Translations under genes and position numbers: made by a program | NCBI RefSeq assembly: GCF_000347635.1 | Contig: NC_020514.1 | Location: 4,402,001 to 4,466,000, forward strand | DNA from: Paraglaciecola psychrophila 170 | GTDB taxonomy: Bacteria > Pseudomonadota > Gammaproteobacteria > Enterobacterales > Alteromonadaceae | Length of the DNA stretch: 64,000 bases | Direction: 5' to 3' | Shown here: in pieces, positions 19,474 to 27,284 of the stretch | Numbering within the stretch: the stretch's first letter is position 1 | Layout: the number at the start of each line of letters is the position of its first letter | Notes under the pieces: generated by a model | What the model was told of the DNA's origin: nothing | Seen by the model: only the letters and a program-made list of their open reading frames with translations | Database searches by the model: none

Positions 19474-19816
19474 TTTAAAATACCCGAAATATATAAATAA
19501 TCGTTACGTTGGCTTTATGTTCGATATTTAACCACCGACTGCTACATAAAACCGCTAAAAATCAATACTTTGACCCCTTCGAGTCGTATGATTCATCCGC
19601 TTTCCCACAAGCGGGGGCAACTGGGCAGGGCGCGAATTATACAGATGTTAAGAGAAAACGCGAGACTAAATTTTGAGCTTTGTGTTAATAAGTAGGCTTT
19701 TAATCGGTGTTTAAGGCTTAGGCACTATATTTTAACTCTGTGGTGCTATATTTTGACGCTATCGCAGTATATTTTAAACGCTGTGGCACTATTTTATTTA
19801 ACGCTGTGGCACTATT
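19474..19816. other. rplM leader and upstream region
   Basis: It holds the rplM promoter and leader with a CCGCTT...AAGCGGG-type hairpin (about 19598-19615). The part from 19719 on is a tandem repeat reaching into the next gene. No coding region is seen. Confidence 0.5.
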
Positions 19817-19832
19817 TTAACGCTGTGGCACT
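19719..19832. repeat. Degenerate tandem repeat at the 3' end of the M23 peptidase gene
   Basis: About five to six head-to-tail copies, 19-23 bases each, of a unit like GGCACTATTTTAACGCTGT. On the minus strand each copy reads as the last codons of the peptidase gene with its TAA, so the gene's tail has been duplicated into the non-coding flank. Confidence 0.8.
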
Positions 19833-20650
19833 AAGAGTGCAGGATCTAATCTTTCCTTAAACCAATTAATTCGCCAATCTAGATGTGAGCCAGTGGCGCG
19901 ACCGGTGTCGCCAATTTCAGCCACTAAATCACCTTGCTTTACTGTTGTGCCGGCCTCTACATGACCTTTACTAAGATGTAAAAAAGTAGAAGACACGCCA
20001 TGTCCATGATCGATGATCATCGTACCACCGGAATAATACATATCTGGCACAAACAATGTCACCAAGCCATTTGCAGGTGCATATACAGATGTACCTGATG
20101 GTGCAGCTACATCTACGCCAAAATGGGGACGCTTCGGTGTTCCATTGAATACTCGCTGACTGCCATACACACCACTAATTGGCCCAGCAGCTGGCCAAAT
20201 AAAGTCTTGGTAAAAGTCAGTACGCTCATCGTTAAAGGAACGGGCTTGGCCAATTTGTTGGTTATCTAACGTGATCCGCTCGCTCACTTCTTTAGGAGGG
20301 GTAACATACTTACTAGGAATACCTGTAATTTTTTGAATATTGTAAGTTCTGGGCTGCAACATCAAGGTCCGGGTGTGTGCCACATCTTCGTTATTAATCC
20401 ATCTAAGTTGCTGTGATAGTTTCGCATCTCTACCAAATCCAAAAGCAAAATAGCCATCCGCTGATATTTTAAGTGGAGTGTCATTTAGCCAAACCTGATG
20501 ACCCACAGGAACTTGACCGCGAATTAAACTACCTTGGGTCATTTCACCTTTGAGTTGAGGGCCTCTAGCGGGTTGAATGTCACTGGCAAACACCAAGAAT
20601 GCAAAGCTACATAAAGCAGATAAAATACAAACAAAAACGAGTCTACGCAA
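19817..20650 (-). CDS. M23-family (LytM-type) metallopeptidase, secreted
   Basis: A signal peptide (about residues 1-23) precedes a linker domain and a C-terminal M23 domain (about 160-270). That domain contains HFGVDVAAPSGTSVYAPANG, FLHLSKGHVEAGTTVKQGD and GDTGRATGSHLDWRINWF. The likely role is cleaving peptidoglycan cross-links in the periplasm. The usual HxH pair reads HLDW here, so the second histidine is replaced by aspartate. This occurs in a recognised subgroup, and zinc binding may differ. The stop codon is embedded in a tandem repeat. The start overlaps the end of the upstream PTPS-like gene by 8 bases. Confidence 0.85.
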   Translation of the reverse strand: MRRLVFVCILSALCSFAFLVFASDIQPARGPQLKGEMTQGSLIRGQVPVGHQVWLNDTPLKISADGYFAFGFGRDAKLSQQLRWINNEDVAHTRTLMLQPRTYNIQKITGIPSKYVTPPKEVSERITLDNQQIGQARSFNDERTDFYQDFIWPAAGPISGVYGSQRVFNGTPKRPHFGVDVAAPSGTSVYAPANGLVTLFVPDMYYSGGTMIIDHGHGVSSTFLHLSKGHVEAGTTVKQGDLVAEIGDTGRATGSHLDWRINWFKERLDPALLVPQR

Positions 20651-21518
20651 AAGCTATGGCTCCTTTACCTACACCTTCGTAGGCTAAAACCTTGAAGTCA
20701 CTATTATTGTTCAAACGTTTATGTTCATCAGCCATAAACTGCGCTAAACATTCTACTGTGGTATCCGTATCCAGCATTTCTGATTCCGCTTTAGGAATAG
20801 CCAGTTCAAACCTGCCTTGTGAAGATTCATAGGCAAACACATTATGTTGTTCCAAATCGCCATTTGGTAATGAGAAAACTGTTTCGCTGACATCTACTAT
20901 ATCCTCAGTCGAACCAATGTAGATATCACACCATCTTTCAGACCAGTATTCTTGCCACTTGATACTTTCTTGTTGGTTTTCAAATACAACCACCTTCGAA
21001 CGGTGACCATGAGCGATACGTTGGCAATTGCCATCATGTTTTTTTAGGCCATGGGTGTAATGATAAAAAGGGGTATTGATGACTTCTGCCCGTAAATTAA
21101 GTTCAATACCTGCCACATTCTCTGGTAAGTGAGTCGCAATCACATCTTTGAGATAATCACTCACAGAAGGCATAGTGACATTTGGAGAATACACAAAAGC
21201 ATAAGCTTCAGCAGGACAGTTTAAATGAATAGATTGATTATCAGGTCGAATAAAATCAACTTTTACTCTGTCAGATTTTTCATCATGTTCTATGCGGCTG
21301 TATTCGTGTTCCACTGGTACTAACAGTTTGTGGTCGATGTATTCATCAATTAACTGTTTCAGTTGTTTCTTAACTTTACCGAAGTCCAACACCATGCTTT
21401 CTTCATTTAAATCACCGCTTAAGATCACATCTACTATCCAGCTTTCCCCGACCATGCCGCGCTCAGGGCAAAGATAAGAAAAATCCATAACGGTCAAATC
21501 ATTAACAAATAATTGCAT
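20643..21518 (-). CDS. 6-pyruvoyltetrahydropterin synthase/QueD-like protein, apparently two-domain
   Basis: At 291 residues it is about twice a QueD domain. The first half has FVNDLTVMDFSYLCPERGMVGESWIV with VLDFGKVKK. The second has YHYTHGLKKHDGNCQRIAHGHRS, which supplies zinc-type histidines and the catalytic-cysteine-like residue of 6-carboxytetrahydropterin synthases. LDFGKV also recalls the QueD motif. The ligands seem to be split between halves. A pterin or deazapurine role is inferred. There are no queuosine genes nearby; the neighbour is the M23 peptidase, which overlaps it. Confidence 0.65.
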   Translation of the reverse strand: MQLFVNDLTVMDFSYLCPERGMVGESWIVDVILSGDLNEESMVLDFGKVKKQLKQLIDEYIDHKLLVPVEHEYSRIEHDEKSDRVKVDFIRPDNQSIHLNCPAEAYAFVYSPNVTMPSVSDYLKDVIATHLPENVAGIELNLRAEVINTPFYHYTHGLKKHDGNCQRIAHGHRSKVVVFENQQESIKWQEYWSERWCDIYIGSTEDIVDVSETVFSLPNGDLEQHNVFAYESSQGRFELAIPKAESEMLDTDTTVECLAQFMADEHKRLNNNSDFKVLAYEGVGKGAIAFA

Positions 21519-21609
21519 AAAAAGTGTATAAGTCCTGTTCTGTAATTGTAATTGTAACTATTACTATAAAAGTATATGTGGGCATATTATAAAGATAACT
21601 AGCCAGATG

Positions 21610-22716
21610 TCAGCTTTGAGATTTCAAAAGTTGATCTTTCAAGTTAGGTGGAATACCTCTAATCATTAGAGTATCAGAACCCGCATCGTAACTGACTCTA
21701 TCGCCTAGTAACTTACGTTCAAAACTCAGTGAAACCCCTCCACCTTGGCCGCTAAACTTAGCTAAGGTTTTTAAAACACCACGATCCGCCTGAAACTGTT
21801 CTTCCAATGGTAATTCTGCGCCTTGGTTAAATTCCTCAAAGCTAACATGATCGCTGGGCAGTTTTGCAGCCAGTTCTTGTATTTGGATATCCTCTCCCAG
21901 CTCCAGCTTTTCTTTGTAATAAGCCGAAACCGTTTCTCGGGCTTGGTGTTTCTCTTGTGGGTCTAATTGTTCGGCTGATAAAAATGCATCTACCGTGGTT
22001 AATAACTGCTTATTTTGTTGCTTAACATCTACCAACTCTTCACAGCCGATAAAATGCATAAAGAAATCAGACACTTTACGTCCCATACGTCCTTTAATAA
22101 AACTGATATACCGAAGCTGTTCAGCGCTTACAGCTAATTGAGTCAAATCAATCCTAACCGCTAGTTGCATTTTGGCTAAATCTAAGTGGTCACTGCTGGT
22201 TAGTTCCAAATCGCGATTTATCTCGACATGTTCCTTAGTATTAATAATCGCTATCATCAAGTAATCAGTGGCTAAAAACTGGTAGTGGCTAAACACCACA
22301 AACCCAGTTTCAAGTGTGCCAGTATCAATTAAAGACTTTTTCAACAGCTCGCTGGCTTGAATGCTAAATTCAACAAAATCACTCTTTTCAGACTGCATGT
22401 CTTCTAACAATGTTTTAAATGATACCGAATGAGGAGCTAAGGCTCTCGGCTTTGTATTCGCTGATGGCTCTGTACTCGCTGATGGCTCTTCATTAGCTGA
22501 TGGCTCTCGACTAACACTGACTATCTCAGCGTTTTCAGTCACAAACGCACCCACCCCTTTTCCGGGCTTAGTATTAAAAGCGTGGTTAATTTGTTGAGCC
22601 AGATTTTCAATTTCTGGGCTCACATCAAAACAACTTGCTCTGGGAACTAAGGTAAGCTCCTGTTGTTGATTAACGGCCAACTGGTGTACAACAAAATGAT
22701 GGATCAACGCACTCAC
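21610..22716 (-). CDS. yejK: Nucleoid-associated protein YejK (NdpA)
   Basis: YejK associates with the nucleoid. The match to Escherichia YejK covers the whole length, with GFVVFSHYQFLATDYLMIAII, YISFIKGRMGRKVSDFFMHFIGCEE and the final LMIRGIPPNLKDQL. It is about 30 residues longer than the Escherichia protein owing to an insert near residues 70-95 made of repeated PSA-type units (EPSANEEPSASTEPSAN). This corresponds to a short tandem repeat at about 22460-22520. It is divergent from yejL-yejM, the usual arrangement. Confidence 0.93.
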   Translation of the reverse strand: MSALIHHFVVHQLAVNQQQELTLVPRASCFDVSPEIENLAQQINHAFNTKPGKGVGAFVTENAEIVSVSREPSANEEPSASTEPSANTKPRALAPHSVSFKTLLEDMQSEKSDFVEFSIQASELLKKSLIDTGTLETGFVVFSHYQFLATDYLMIAIINTKEHVEINRDLELTSSDHLDLAKMQLAVRIDLTQLAVSAEQLRYISFIKGRMGRKVSDFFMHFIGCEELVDVKQQNKQLLTTVDAFLSAEQLDPQEKHQARETVSAYYKEKLELGEDIQIQELAAKLPSDHVSFEEFNQGAELPLEEQFQADRGVLKTLAKFSGQGGGVSLSFERKLLGDRVSYDAGSDTLMIRGIPPNLKDQLLKSQS

Positions 22717-22838
22717 ATTTTTTCCTTAACAAAAATCAATTAAATTTGGTCGGTAACTTGTTGGTTTATTCGCATTTTATCTAGACCATTGTTACTATCG
22801 CTTTAATATAACATGCTACTATTTATGAGCTAAGCTAC

Positions 22839-23057
22839 ATGCCGCAACAATCCAAATACTCTGACAGCCAATTTGAAGCCATCATGCATGACATCATTAT
22901 TGCTTTAGAAAAAAACCAAGCAAATCGAGACCTATCACTTATGGTGCTAGGTAATGTCGTTACTAATATATTTCACCAGCAAGTTCCAGAAAACCAGCGC
23001 CAACAAATGGCTGAACAGTTTACACAAGTGCTACTAAAAAGTATCAACGGAAAATAA
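22839..23057 (+). CDS. yejL: YejL family (DUF1414) protein
   Basis: A 72-residue helical protein (QSKYSDSQFEAIMHDIIIALEKNQANRDLSLMVLGN) matching the YejL family in length and sequence. It has no known activity. It sits between yejK (divergent) and yejM, 19 bases from the latter, as in other gammaproteobacteria. Confidence 0.92.
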   Translation: MPQQSKYSDSQFEAIMHDIIIALEKNQANRDLSLMVLGNVVTNIFHQQVPENQRQQMAEQFTQVLLKSINGK

Positions 23058-23076
23058 AAAAAGGTCGACAGGTTAA

Positions 23077-24624
23077 ATGATCCTAGCAGAAACCCCGCGC
23101 AGAAAATTAGTTACCCAGTTAGTCAACTGGGGCCATTGGTTTGCGTTGCTTAACATTATTATCGCAGTAACTATTGCTGCCATTTACATTCTTAATTCTC
23201 CTGCTCCCGGTTCGATAACCGGTACCTTTTACTTATTTACCAACTGGTTAAGCCATATAGGATTTTTAACCTTTTTTGCTTTTGTAATACTCATTTTACC
23301 ACTTTGCTACTTAGTTCCAAATGCTAAGGCTGTAAAAGTGCTGAGTTCAATATTAGCGGCTCTAGGTTTGGCCCTGTTAGCTTTTGATGCATTACTGTAC
23401 AACAAGTATGGTGTGCATCTTAGTCTTAATTCAGCGGAACTAATCCGTAGCGAAACACAAACCGCCATTGCTCAGTTTGGCTGGCAACAGTGGGGATTTT
23501 TATTGTTACTGTTTGTGGTGTGGTTGTCATTTCAATTAATTGTTGCGAATGCATTATGGCAGCGCATAGACAGATTACAAAAACGCAAATTGGGTTTACC
23601 GATAGGTGGCTTTTTTGTCAGTTGTTTTGTTATCAGCCATGCCTTGCATGTTTGGGCCGATGCCAAGTTGTATCAGCCAATTGTGCAGCAAGACAACATG
23701 TTTCCTTTATCATACCCTGCTACGGCTAAAACACTGATGGCCAGATACAGCTTGCTAGATATAGAAGATTACCAACAACGCAAAGCTTTACAGTTCAATC
23801 AAACCATCAAAGGTATTATATACCCCGCAGAGCCAGTTTACTGTTCTGTAGATAGCAGCAAAAAAGTCTTGTTATTATCCATAGTGAAAGGAGAACTTCC
23901 GAGTTCCATAGCAAGCTTGTCTAATTTTGAGCATCACTATCTACTTGAATCCTCTATCGACAACGGCATCACTACTGTTTTATTCGGATTGCCTGAGTTG
24001 TATCACTCTGCTTTAAAAAGTTACTCTCCATTATTACTTCAGCTACCGAGATCCATGGGATTAAGCGTATCTGTATATCTTGATAACACTAGCCATCCGC
24101 AGTTGGCACCTTATCAAAAAGATTGGCAGCAGTTTACACGAGAGGTGTTTGATGCCTCGAGCAATTTATCGATTGGTTTTGTCCAAGCAGAGAAATTAGA
24201 CGAGCTTTTAACGGAAAATGTATTAGCACAATATCAGGTAATAGTGACAACTCTGGTAGAGCAAAACGCTTTTAAAAACTCATTATTAAGCAACATTACC
24301 ATCAATAAAGCCATGTCTAGTCTAGAAGATATAGCACCCACTGCCCTAAATTTATTGGGCTGTGCAGCACAAGCTAAGGCTTACAGTACGGGGGATACAC
24401 TCACCCAGAAAGGCAACCTCAACTACATTGTGAGCACTCAAGGCAGCAAAGTGTTGTTACTGACCAACAACCAGAGAATTGAAATCATGAAGAATGGTAT
24501 CGTGCGTGTTTTTGACCTGAACACAGGCGACGAGGCCTTCAGCCAAGTTGACCCTAATATTCTTAGCCAAGGCATTAAACATCTAAGTCGCTTTTCGGCG
24601 AAACGTTCAATCAAACCTTTGTAA
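23077..24624 (+). CDS. yejM: YejM/PbgA-like inner-membrane protein with a reduced periplasmic domain
   Basis: YejM (PbgA, LapC) controls LPS synthesis by restraining degradation of LpxC. Five N-terminal transmembrane helices (about residues 15-200) match the DUF3413 part (RRKLVTQLVNWGHWFALLNI, WADAKLYQPIV, FPLSYPATAKTLMARY). The following periplasmic part is sulfatase-like in relatives. Here it is short (515 residues in all, against about 586 in Escherichia) and lacks recognisable sulfatase metal motifs. This suggests that only the membrane and interfacial function is kept. GGTCGAC precedes the ATG at a workable distance. Confidence 0.85.
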   Translation: MILAETPRRKLVTQLVNWGHWFALLNIIIAVTIAAIYILNSPAPGSITGTFYLFTNWLSHIGFLTFFAFVILILPLCYLVPNAKAVKVLSSILAALGLALLAFDALLYNKYGVHLSLNSAELIRSETQTAIAQFGWQQWGFLLLLFVVWLSFQLIVANALWQRIDRLQKRKLGLPIGGFFVSCFVISHALHVWADAKLYQPIVQQDNMFPLSYPATAKTLMARYSLLDIEDYQQRKALQFNQTIKGIIYPAEPVYCSVDSSKKVLLLSIVKGELPSSIASLSNFEHHYLLESSIDNGITTVLFGLPELYHSALKSYSPLLLQLPRSMGLSVSVYLDNTSHPQLAPYQKDWQQFTREVFDASSNLSIGFVQAEKLDELLTENVLAQYQVIVTTLVEQNAFKNSLLSNITINKAMSSLEDIAPTALNLLGCAAQAKAYSTGDTLTQKGNLNYIVSTQGSKVLLLTNNQRIEIMKNGIVRVFDLNTGDEAFSQVDPNILSQGIKHLSRFSAKRSIKPL

Positions 24625-24677
24625 CTGACGTTTTTAACTTTTCTAGTTATCCCAGTTTTCTAAACTATCACTGTCTT

Positions 24678-24707
24678 CAGTGAGCTCTTATCATAAGAGC
24701 TTCACTG
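24678..24707 (+). terminator. Hairpin after yejM
   Basis: CAGTGAGCTCTTA (24678-24690) pairs with TAAGAGCTTCACTG (24694-24707) with one bulge. There is no strong T-run, so it is only a possible terminator. Confidence 0.4.
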
Positions 24708-24765
24708 TTCGACTGGTTTAGGTCATCTTTCAGTCAAGTTTCATTTCTGTATTGACATATTATCA

Positions 24766-24816
24766 AAAGCACCATAATGTAAATGATAACGATTATCATT
24801 TACATTATGGTGCTTT
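24766..24816. promoter_or_regulatory. 51-bp perfect palindrome containing a Fur box
   Basis: Arms of 24 bases (24766-24789 and 24793-24816) are exact inverted copies around CGA. The core AAATGATAACGATTATCATT at 24781 is a near-consensus Fur box. A TTGACA -35 at 24752 with CATAAT at 24773 makes a plausible promoter overlapped by the operator. The right arm ends directly before the first ATG of the FagA-like gene. Confidence 0.85.
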
Positions 24817-25233
24817 ATGCCTTTAGTTTACTGCTTTACTTTCTCCGCTGTTGAAATGTCTGTACGTTATGGTGATGGCGACTGCAATACCCACGACGGA
24901 GACATCATAAGTTGCTACGTGCATATGGGATTAGAGCGTGCCAAAAACCACACCTGCATAGCGGCTGTAAAACATGCGCACATGCGCGTTATCAATACCT
25001 TAATCGATGCCATGTGCGATCTCTGTCTTTCAAACGTTTGGCGTAAACAATGTTATCGCTATATAAAACGGTTCCTGCCGCTACTGTACGAAATGTTGAA
25101 CCCTCAACAATACCAGCAAAAAGTACAAGAAATTCAAACCTTACACGCTTATTACTTTGAAGATAATCGGAGTAAATATCAGTCCACTAGCATTAAACAA
25201 TCCCGTCAGCTTAGTGTCAAAAAACGACCTTGA
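24817..25233 (+). CDS. FagA-like small protein (copy 1), Fur-regulated
   Basis: I recognise no enzyme motif. The core (VKHAHMRVINTLIDAMCDLCLSNVWRKQCYRYIKRFLPLLYEM) aligns by eye with the small protein at 36378: LIDxMCDxCLxxxWRKQC against IVDESIEVHWREFC, then PL-L. That copy lies before fumC, as fagA does in the Pseudomonas iron-starvation operon fagA-fumC-orfX-sodA, hence the name. It is mainly helical and cytoplasmic. The start is uncertain: the first ATG abuts the palindrome and has no good ribosome binding site, and ATGs at 24856 and 24925 are alternatives. Confidence 0.55.
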   Translation: MPLVYCFTFSAVEMSVRYGDGDCNTHDGDIISCYVHMGLERAKNHTCIAAVKHAHMRVINTLIDAMCDLCLSNVWRKQCYRYIKRFLPLLYEMLNPQQYQQKVQEIQTLHAYYFEDNRSKYQSTSIKQSRQLSVKKRP

Positions 25234-25260
25234 ACCAGCGATATTGAATAGGAGTTTGTC

Positions 25261-25722
25261 ATGAAAGAATACAAATACATTTGTCTTAATCATAGATTTT
25301 GGGTCGATTCACACCCCAAAGAAGCATTTGCTAGCGTTCAGCAGATGACCAAACTAGCCGAACATTTGCTACAAAAAAATCAGCCTAACAAAGCAATACC
25401 CTTTTTAGGTACTGCGTTTGAAACAGCGGAAATCATTTTTGATAAACATCTAGAGTCTCCACAGCTCACTACTAGTTTAACATCCTTAGCCATTATGTTG
25501 GCACATGCTTACGCCTCAACTAACCAAATTGACGCAGCCAACGCGTTACTACAACATCTAAAAAGTAAAATGAAATGTGCTATTGACTGTGCTTTAGGCT
25601 ACGCCACAAAAGTGGCCTTTTTTGAGCATTGTTCTAGAGCTATCGCTGAGGCTAGCAGCGACATCGTATTAACTGCTGCAGCGTCATCAGTGAAAACTGG
25701 TTCCAGATTACAGATTCATTAA
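25261..25722 (+). CDS. Helical-repeat (TPR-like) small protein, copy 1
   Basis: A 153-residue all-helical protein with tetratricopeptide-like periodicity (AEHLLQKNQPNKAIPFLGTAFETAEIIFDKH, SLAIMLAHAYASTNQIDAANALLQHLK). It resembles the protein at 39565 in length and helix pattern. Both lie beside a FagA-like or superoxide dismutase gene, so it may correspond to orfX of the Pseudomonas fumC operon; that is inference. AGGAG lies about 7 bases before the ATG. Function unknown. Confidence 0.6.
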   Translation: MKEYKYICLNHRFWVDSHPKEAFASVQQMTKLAEHLLQKNQPNKAIPFLGTAFETAEIIFDKHLESPQLTTSLTSLAIMLAHAYASTNQIDAANALLQHLKSKMKCAIDCALGYATKVAFFEHCSRAIAEASSDIVLTAAASSVKTGSRLQIH

Positions 25723-25761
25723 AATCAACTTTAAAACTTGACTTAACATTAATACGATCAA

Positions 25762-25782
25762 TAATAAGAATCATTCTTATTA
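25762..25782. promoter_or_regulatory. Fur box before the first imelysin
   Basis: A perfect 21-bp palindrome centred on C25772, with the core AATAAGAATCATTCTTATT. It is the direct operator of the imelysin-DUF1111-receptor operon. Confidence 0.75.
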
Positions 25783-25801
25783 ATATTAAAGTGGATTAAA
25801 C

Positions 25802-27199
25802 ATGAACAAATCTTCAATCTCCCTAGCTTTGCTTCTAGCATTGTCTCTTACTGCTTGCGTAGACGATGGGGATGACGGTACTCAGGGTGTCGATGGCACT
25901 GACGGCGTATCAGGAACAAATGGTATTGACGGTGTAAGCAACTTTGTTACTCGAACTGATGTGATCACATCAAATGCAAACATAGCCTATGCCGCTTATG
26001 CCGATTCATTAATCTCAGTCCAAACTATGCGCGATACACTTGCCACTTTTATTGCACAGCCTACAGAAGCTAACTTCAGCAGCGCTAAAAAATCTTGGTT
26101 AGCATCTCGCGAACCTTATGGTCAAACCGAAGTGTATCGCTTTAGAGCCGGTCCAATTGATGCAGTATTAGCCGATGGCACAATGGGTGAGGATGGCGAT
26201 GGTCCTGAAGGCCGAATAAATGCATGGCCCTTAGGTGAAGCAATTATCGACTATGTCGCGGTTGAAGTTGACGGTGACTCTGGCCCAGAAAACGCGGCTA
26301 ATGCATTAAGCGGCAACGTTATTGCTAATACTGCTGACTATCCAATTATAGATGCCCAAACCATTCAAAGTGTGTCTGAATTTGGTGAGGATGAAAGGAA
26401 CGTGACGATAGGTTATCACGCAATTGAGTTTTTACTTTGGGGGCAGGACTTAAACGAAGATTCGTCTGGTTCAGGAGATAGAGATTCAAGTGGCGGTCAG
26501 CGACCAGTAACTGATTTTTCTATCGCTTTAGGTGAATGTACCTCCGGTGACGTTGCAGTAACAGATGATATCTGTGCCAGGCGAGGCGATTATTTGTTAG
26601 CCGTAACCGACGTATTAATTGCCGATCTAGCCATTATTGCTTCAGCATGGGAACCCAGTGCAGGTGTCCATTACAATGCATTTATTGCAGGTGGTGATCA
26701 ATCATTAGCAAAAATCTTAGAAGGAATGGGCCGTTTAAGTTATGGCGAGCTAGCCGGTGAACGTATCAATATTTCTTTAAAAACGGATTCACAAGAAGAT
26801 GAACACTCTTGTTTTAGTGATAACACCCACAGAGATATCTTCTTAAATGCTAAAGGTGTTCAAAATTCTTTCAACGCCAGTTATACACGCATCGACGGTG
26901 AGCAAATTGAAGGCGCATCTATCTATGATTTAATGGTAGTTGAGGGTGAACATGAACTTGCCAATAACTTGCGTGCTTCACTAGAAGCGACTATGGCAGC
27001 CGCTGCAGTTATCGATACTAAAGCCAAAACTGGTACACCGTTTGATGTGTTAATTCAACAAGGCATTAATCAACCTAATGTGGTTGCAGTCATCGACACA
27101 TTGGTTAATCAAACTAATTACATCGAACAAGCCATTGTGGCTTTAGGTGTAACAACTAACGATTTACGCCAAGATACTGAAGAGCCTATTGGTGGTTAG
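25802..27199 (+). CDS. Imelysin-family (M75) iron-regulated lipoprotein, copy 1
   Basis: Imelysins are bacterial surface or periplasmic proteins linked to iron uptake (IrpA, EfeO-like). The lipoprotein signal ends LSLTAC (Cys about residue 19). It is followed by seven collagen-like Gly-x-x triplets (GTQGVDGTDGVSGTNGIDG) and then the helical imelysin domain with the family GxHxxE motif, GYHAIEFLLWG. A predicted iron- or ligand-binding role is inferred from family and operon. It heads the operon after a Fur box and is followed by two di-haem proteins, a second imelysin and a TonB receptor. Confidence 0.88.
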   Translation: MNKSSISLALLLALSLTACVDDGDDGTQGVDGTDGVSGTNGIDGVSNFVTRTDVITSNANIAYAAYADSLISVQTMRDTLATFIAQPTEANFSSAKKSWLASREPYGQTEVYRFRAGPIDAVLADGTMGEDGDGPEGRINAWPLGEAIIDYVAVEVDGDSGPENAANALSGNVIANTADYPIIDAQTIQSVSEFGEDERNVTIGYHAIEFLLWGQDLNEDSSGSGDRDSSGGQRPVTDFSIALGECTSGDVAVTDDICARRGDYLLAVTDVLIADLAIIASAWEPSAGVHYNAFIAGGDQSLAKILEGMGRLSYGELAGERINISLKTDSQEDEHSCFSDNTHRDIFLNAKGVQNSFNASYTRIDGEQIEGASIYDLMVVEGEHELANNLRASLEATMAAAAVIDTKAKTGTPFDVLIQQGINQPNVVAVIDTLVNQTNYIEQAIVALGVTTNDLRQDTEEPIGG

Positions 27200-27284
27200 T
27201 TCGACATAATTGGAAAGTTATTAATTGGGGCGAATTCGCCCCTTTGTCGTTTCAAAAAATGAGTGGGATCATCTGGAAAGCAAC

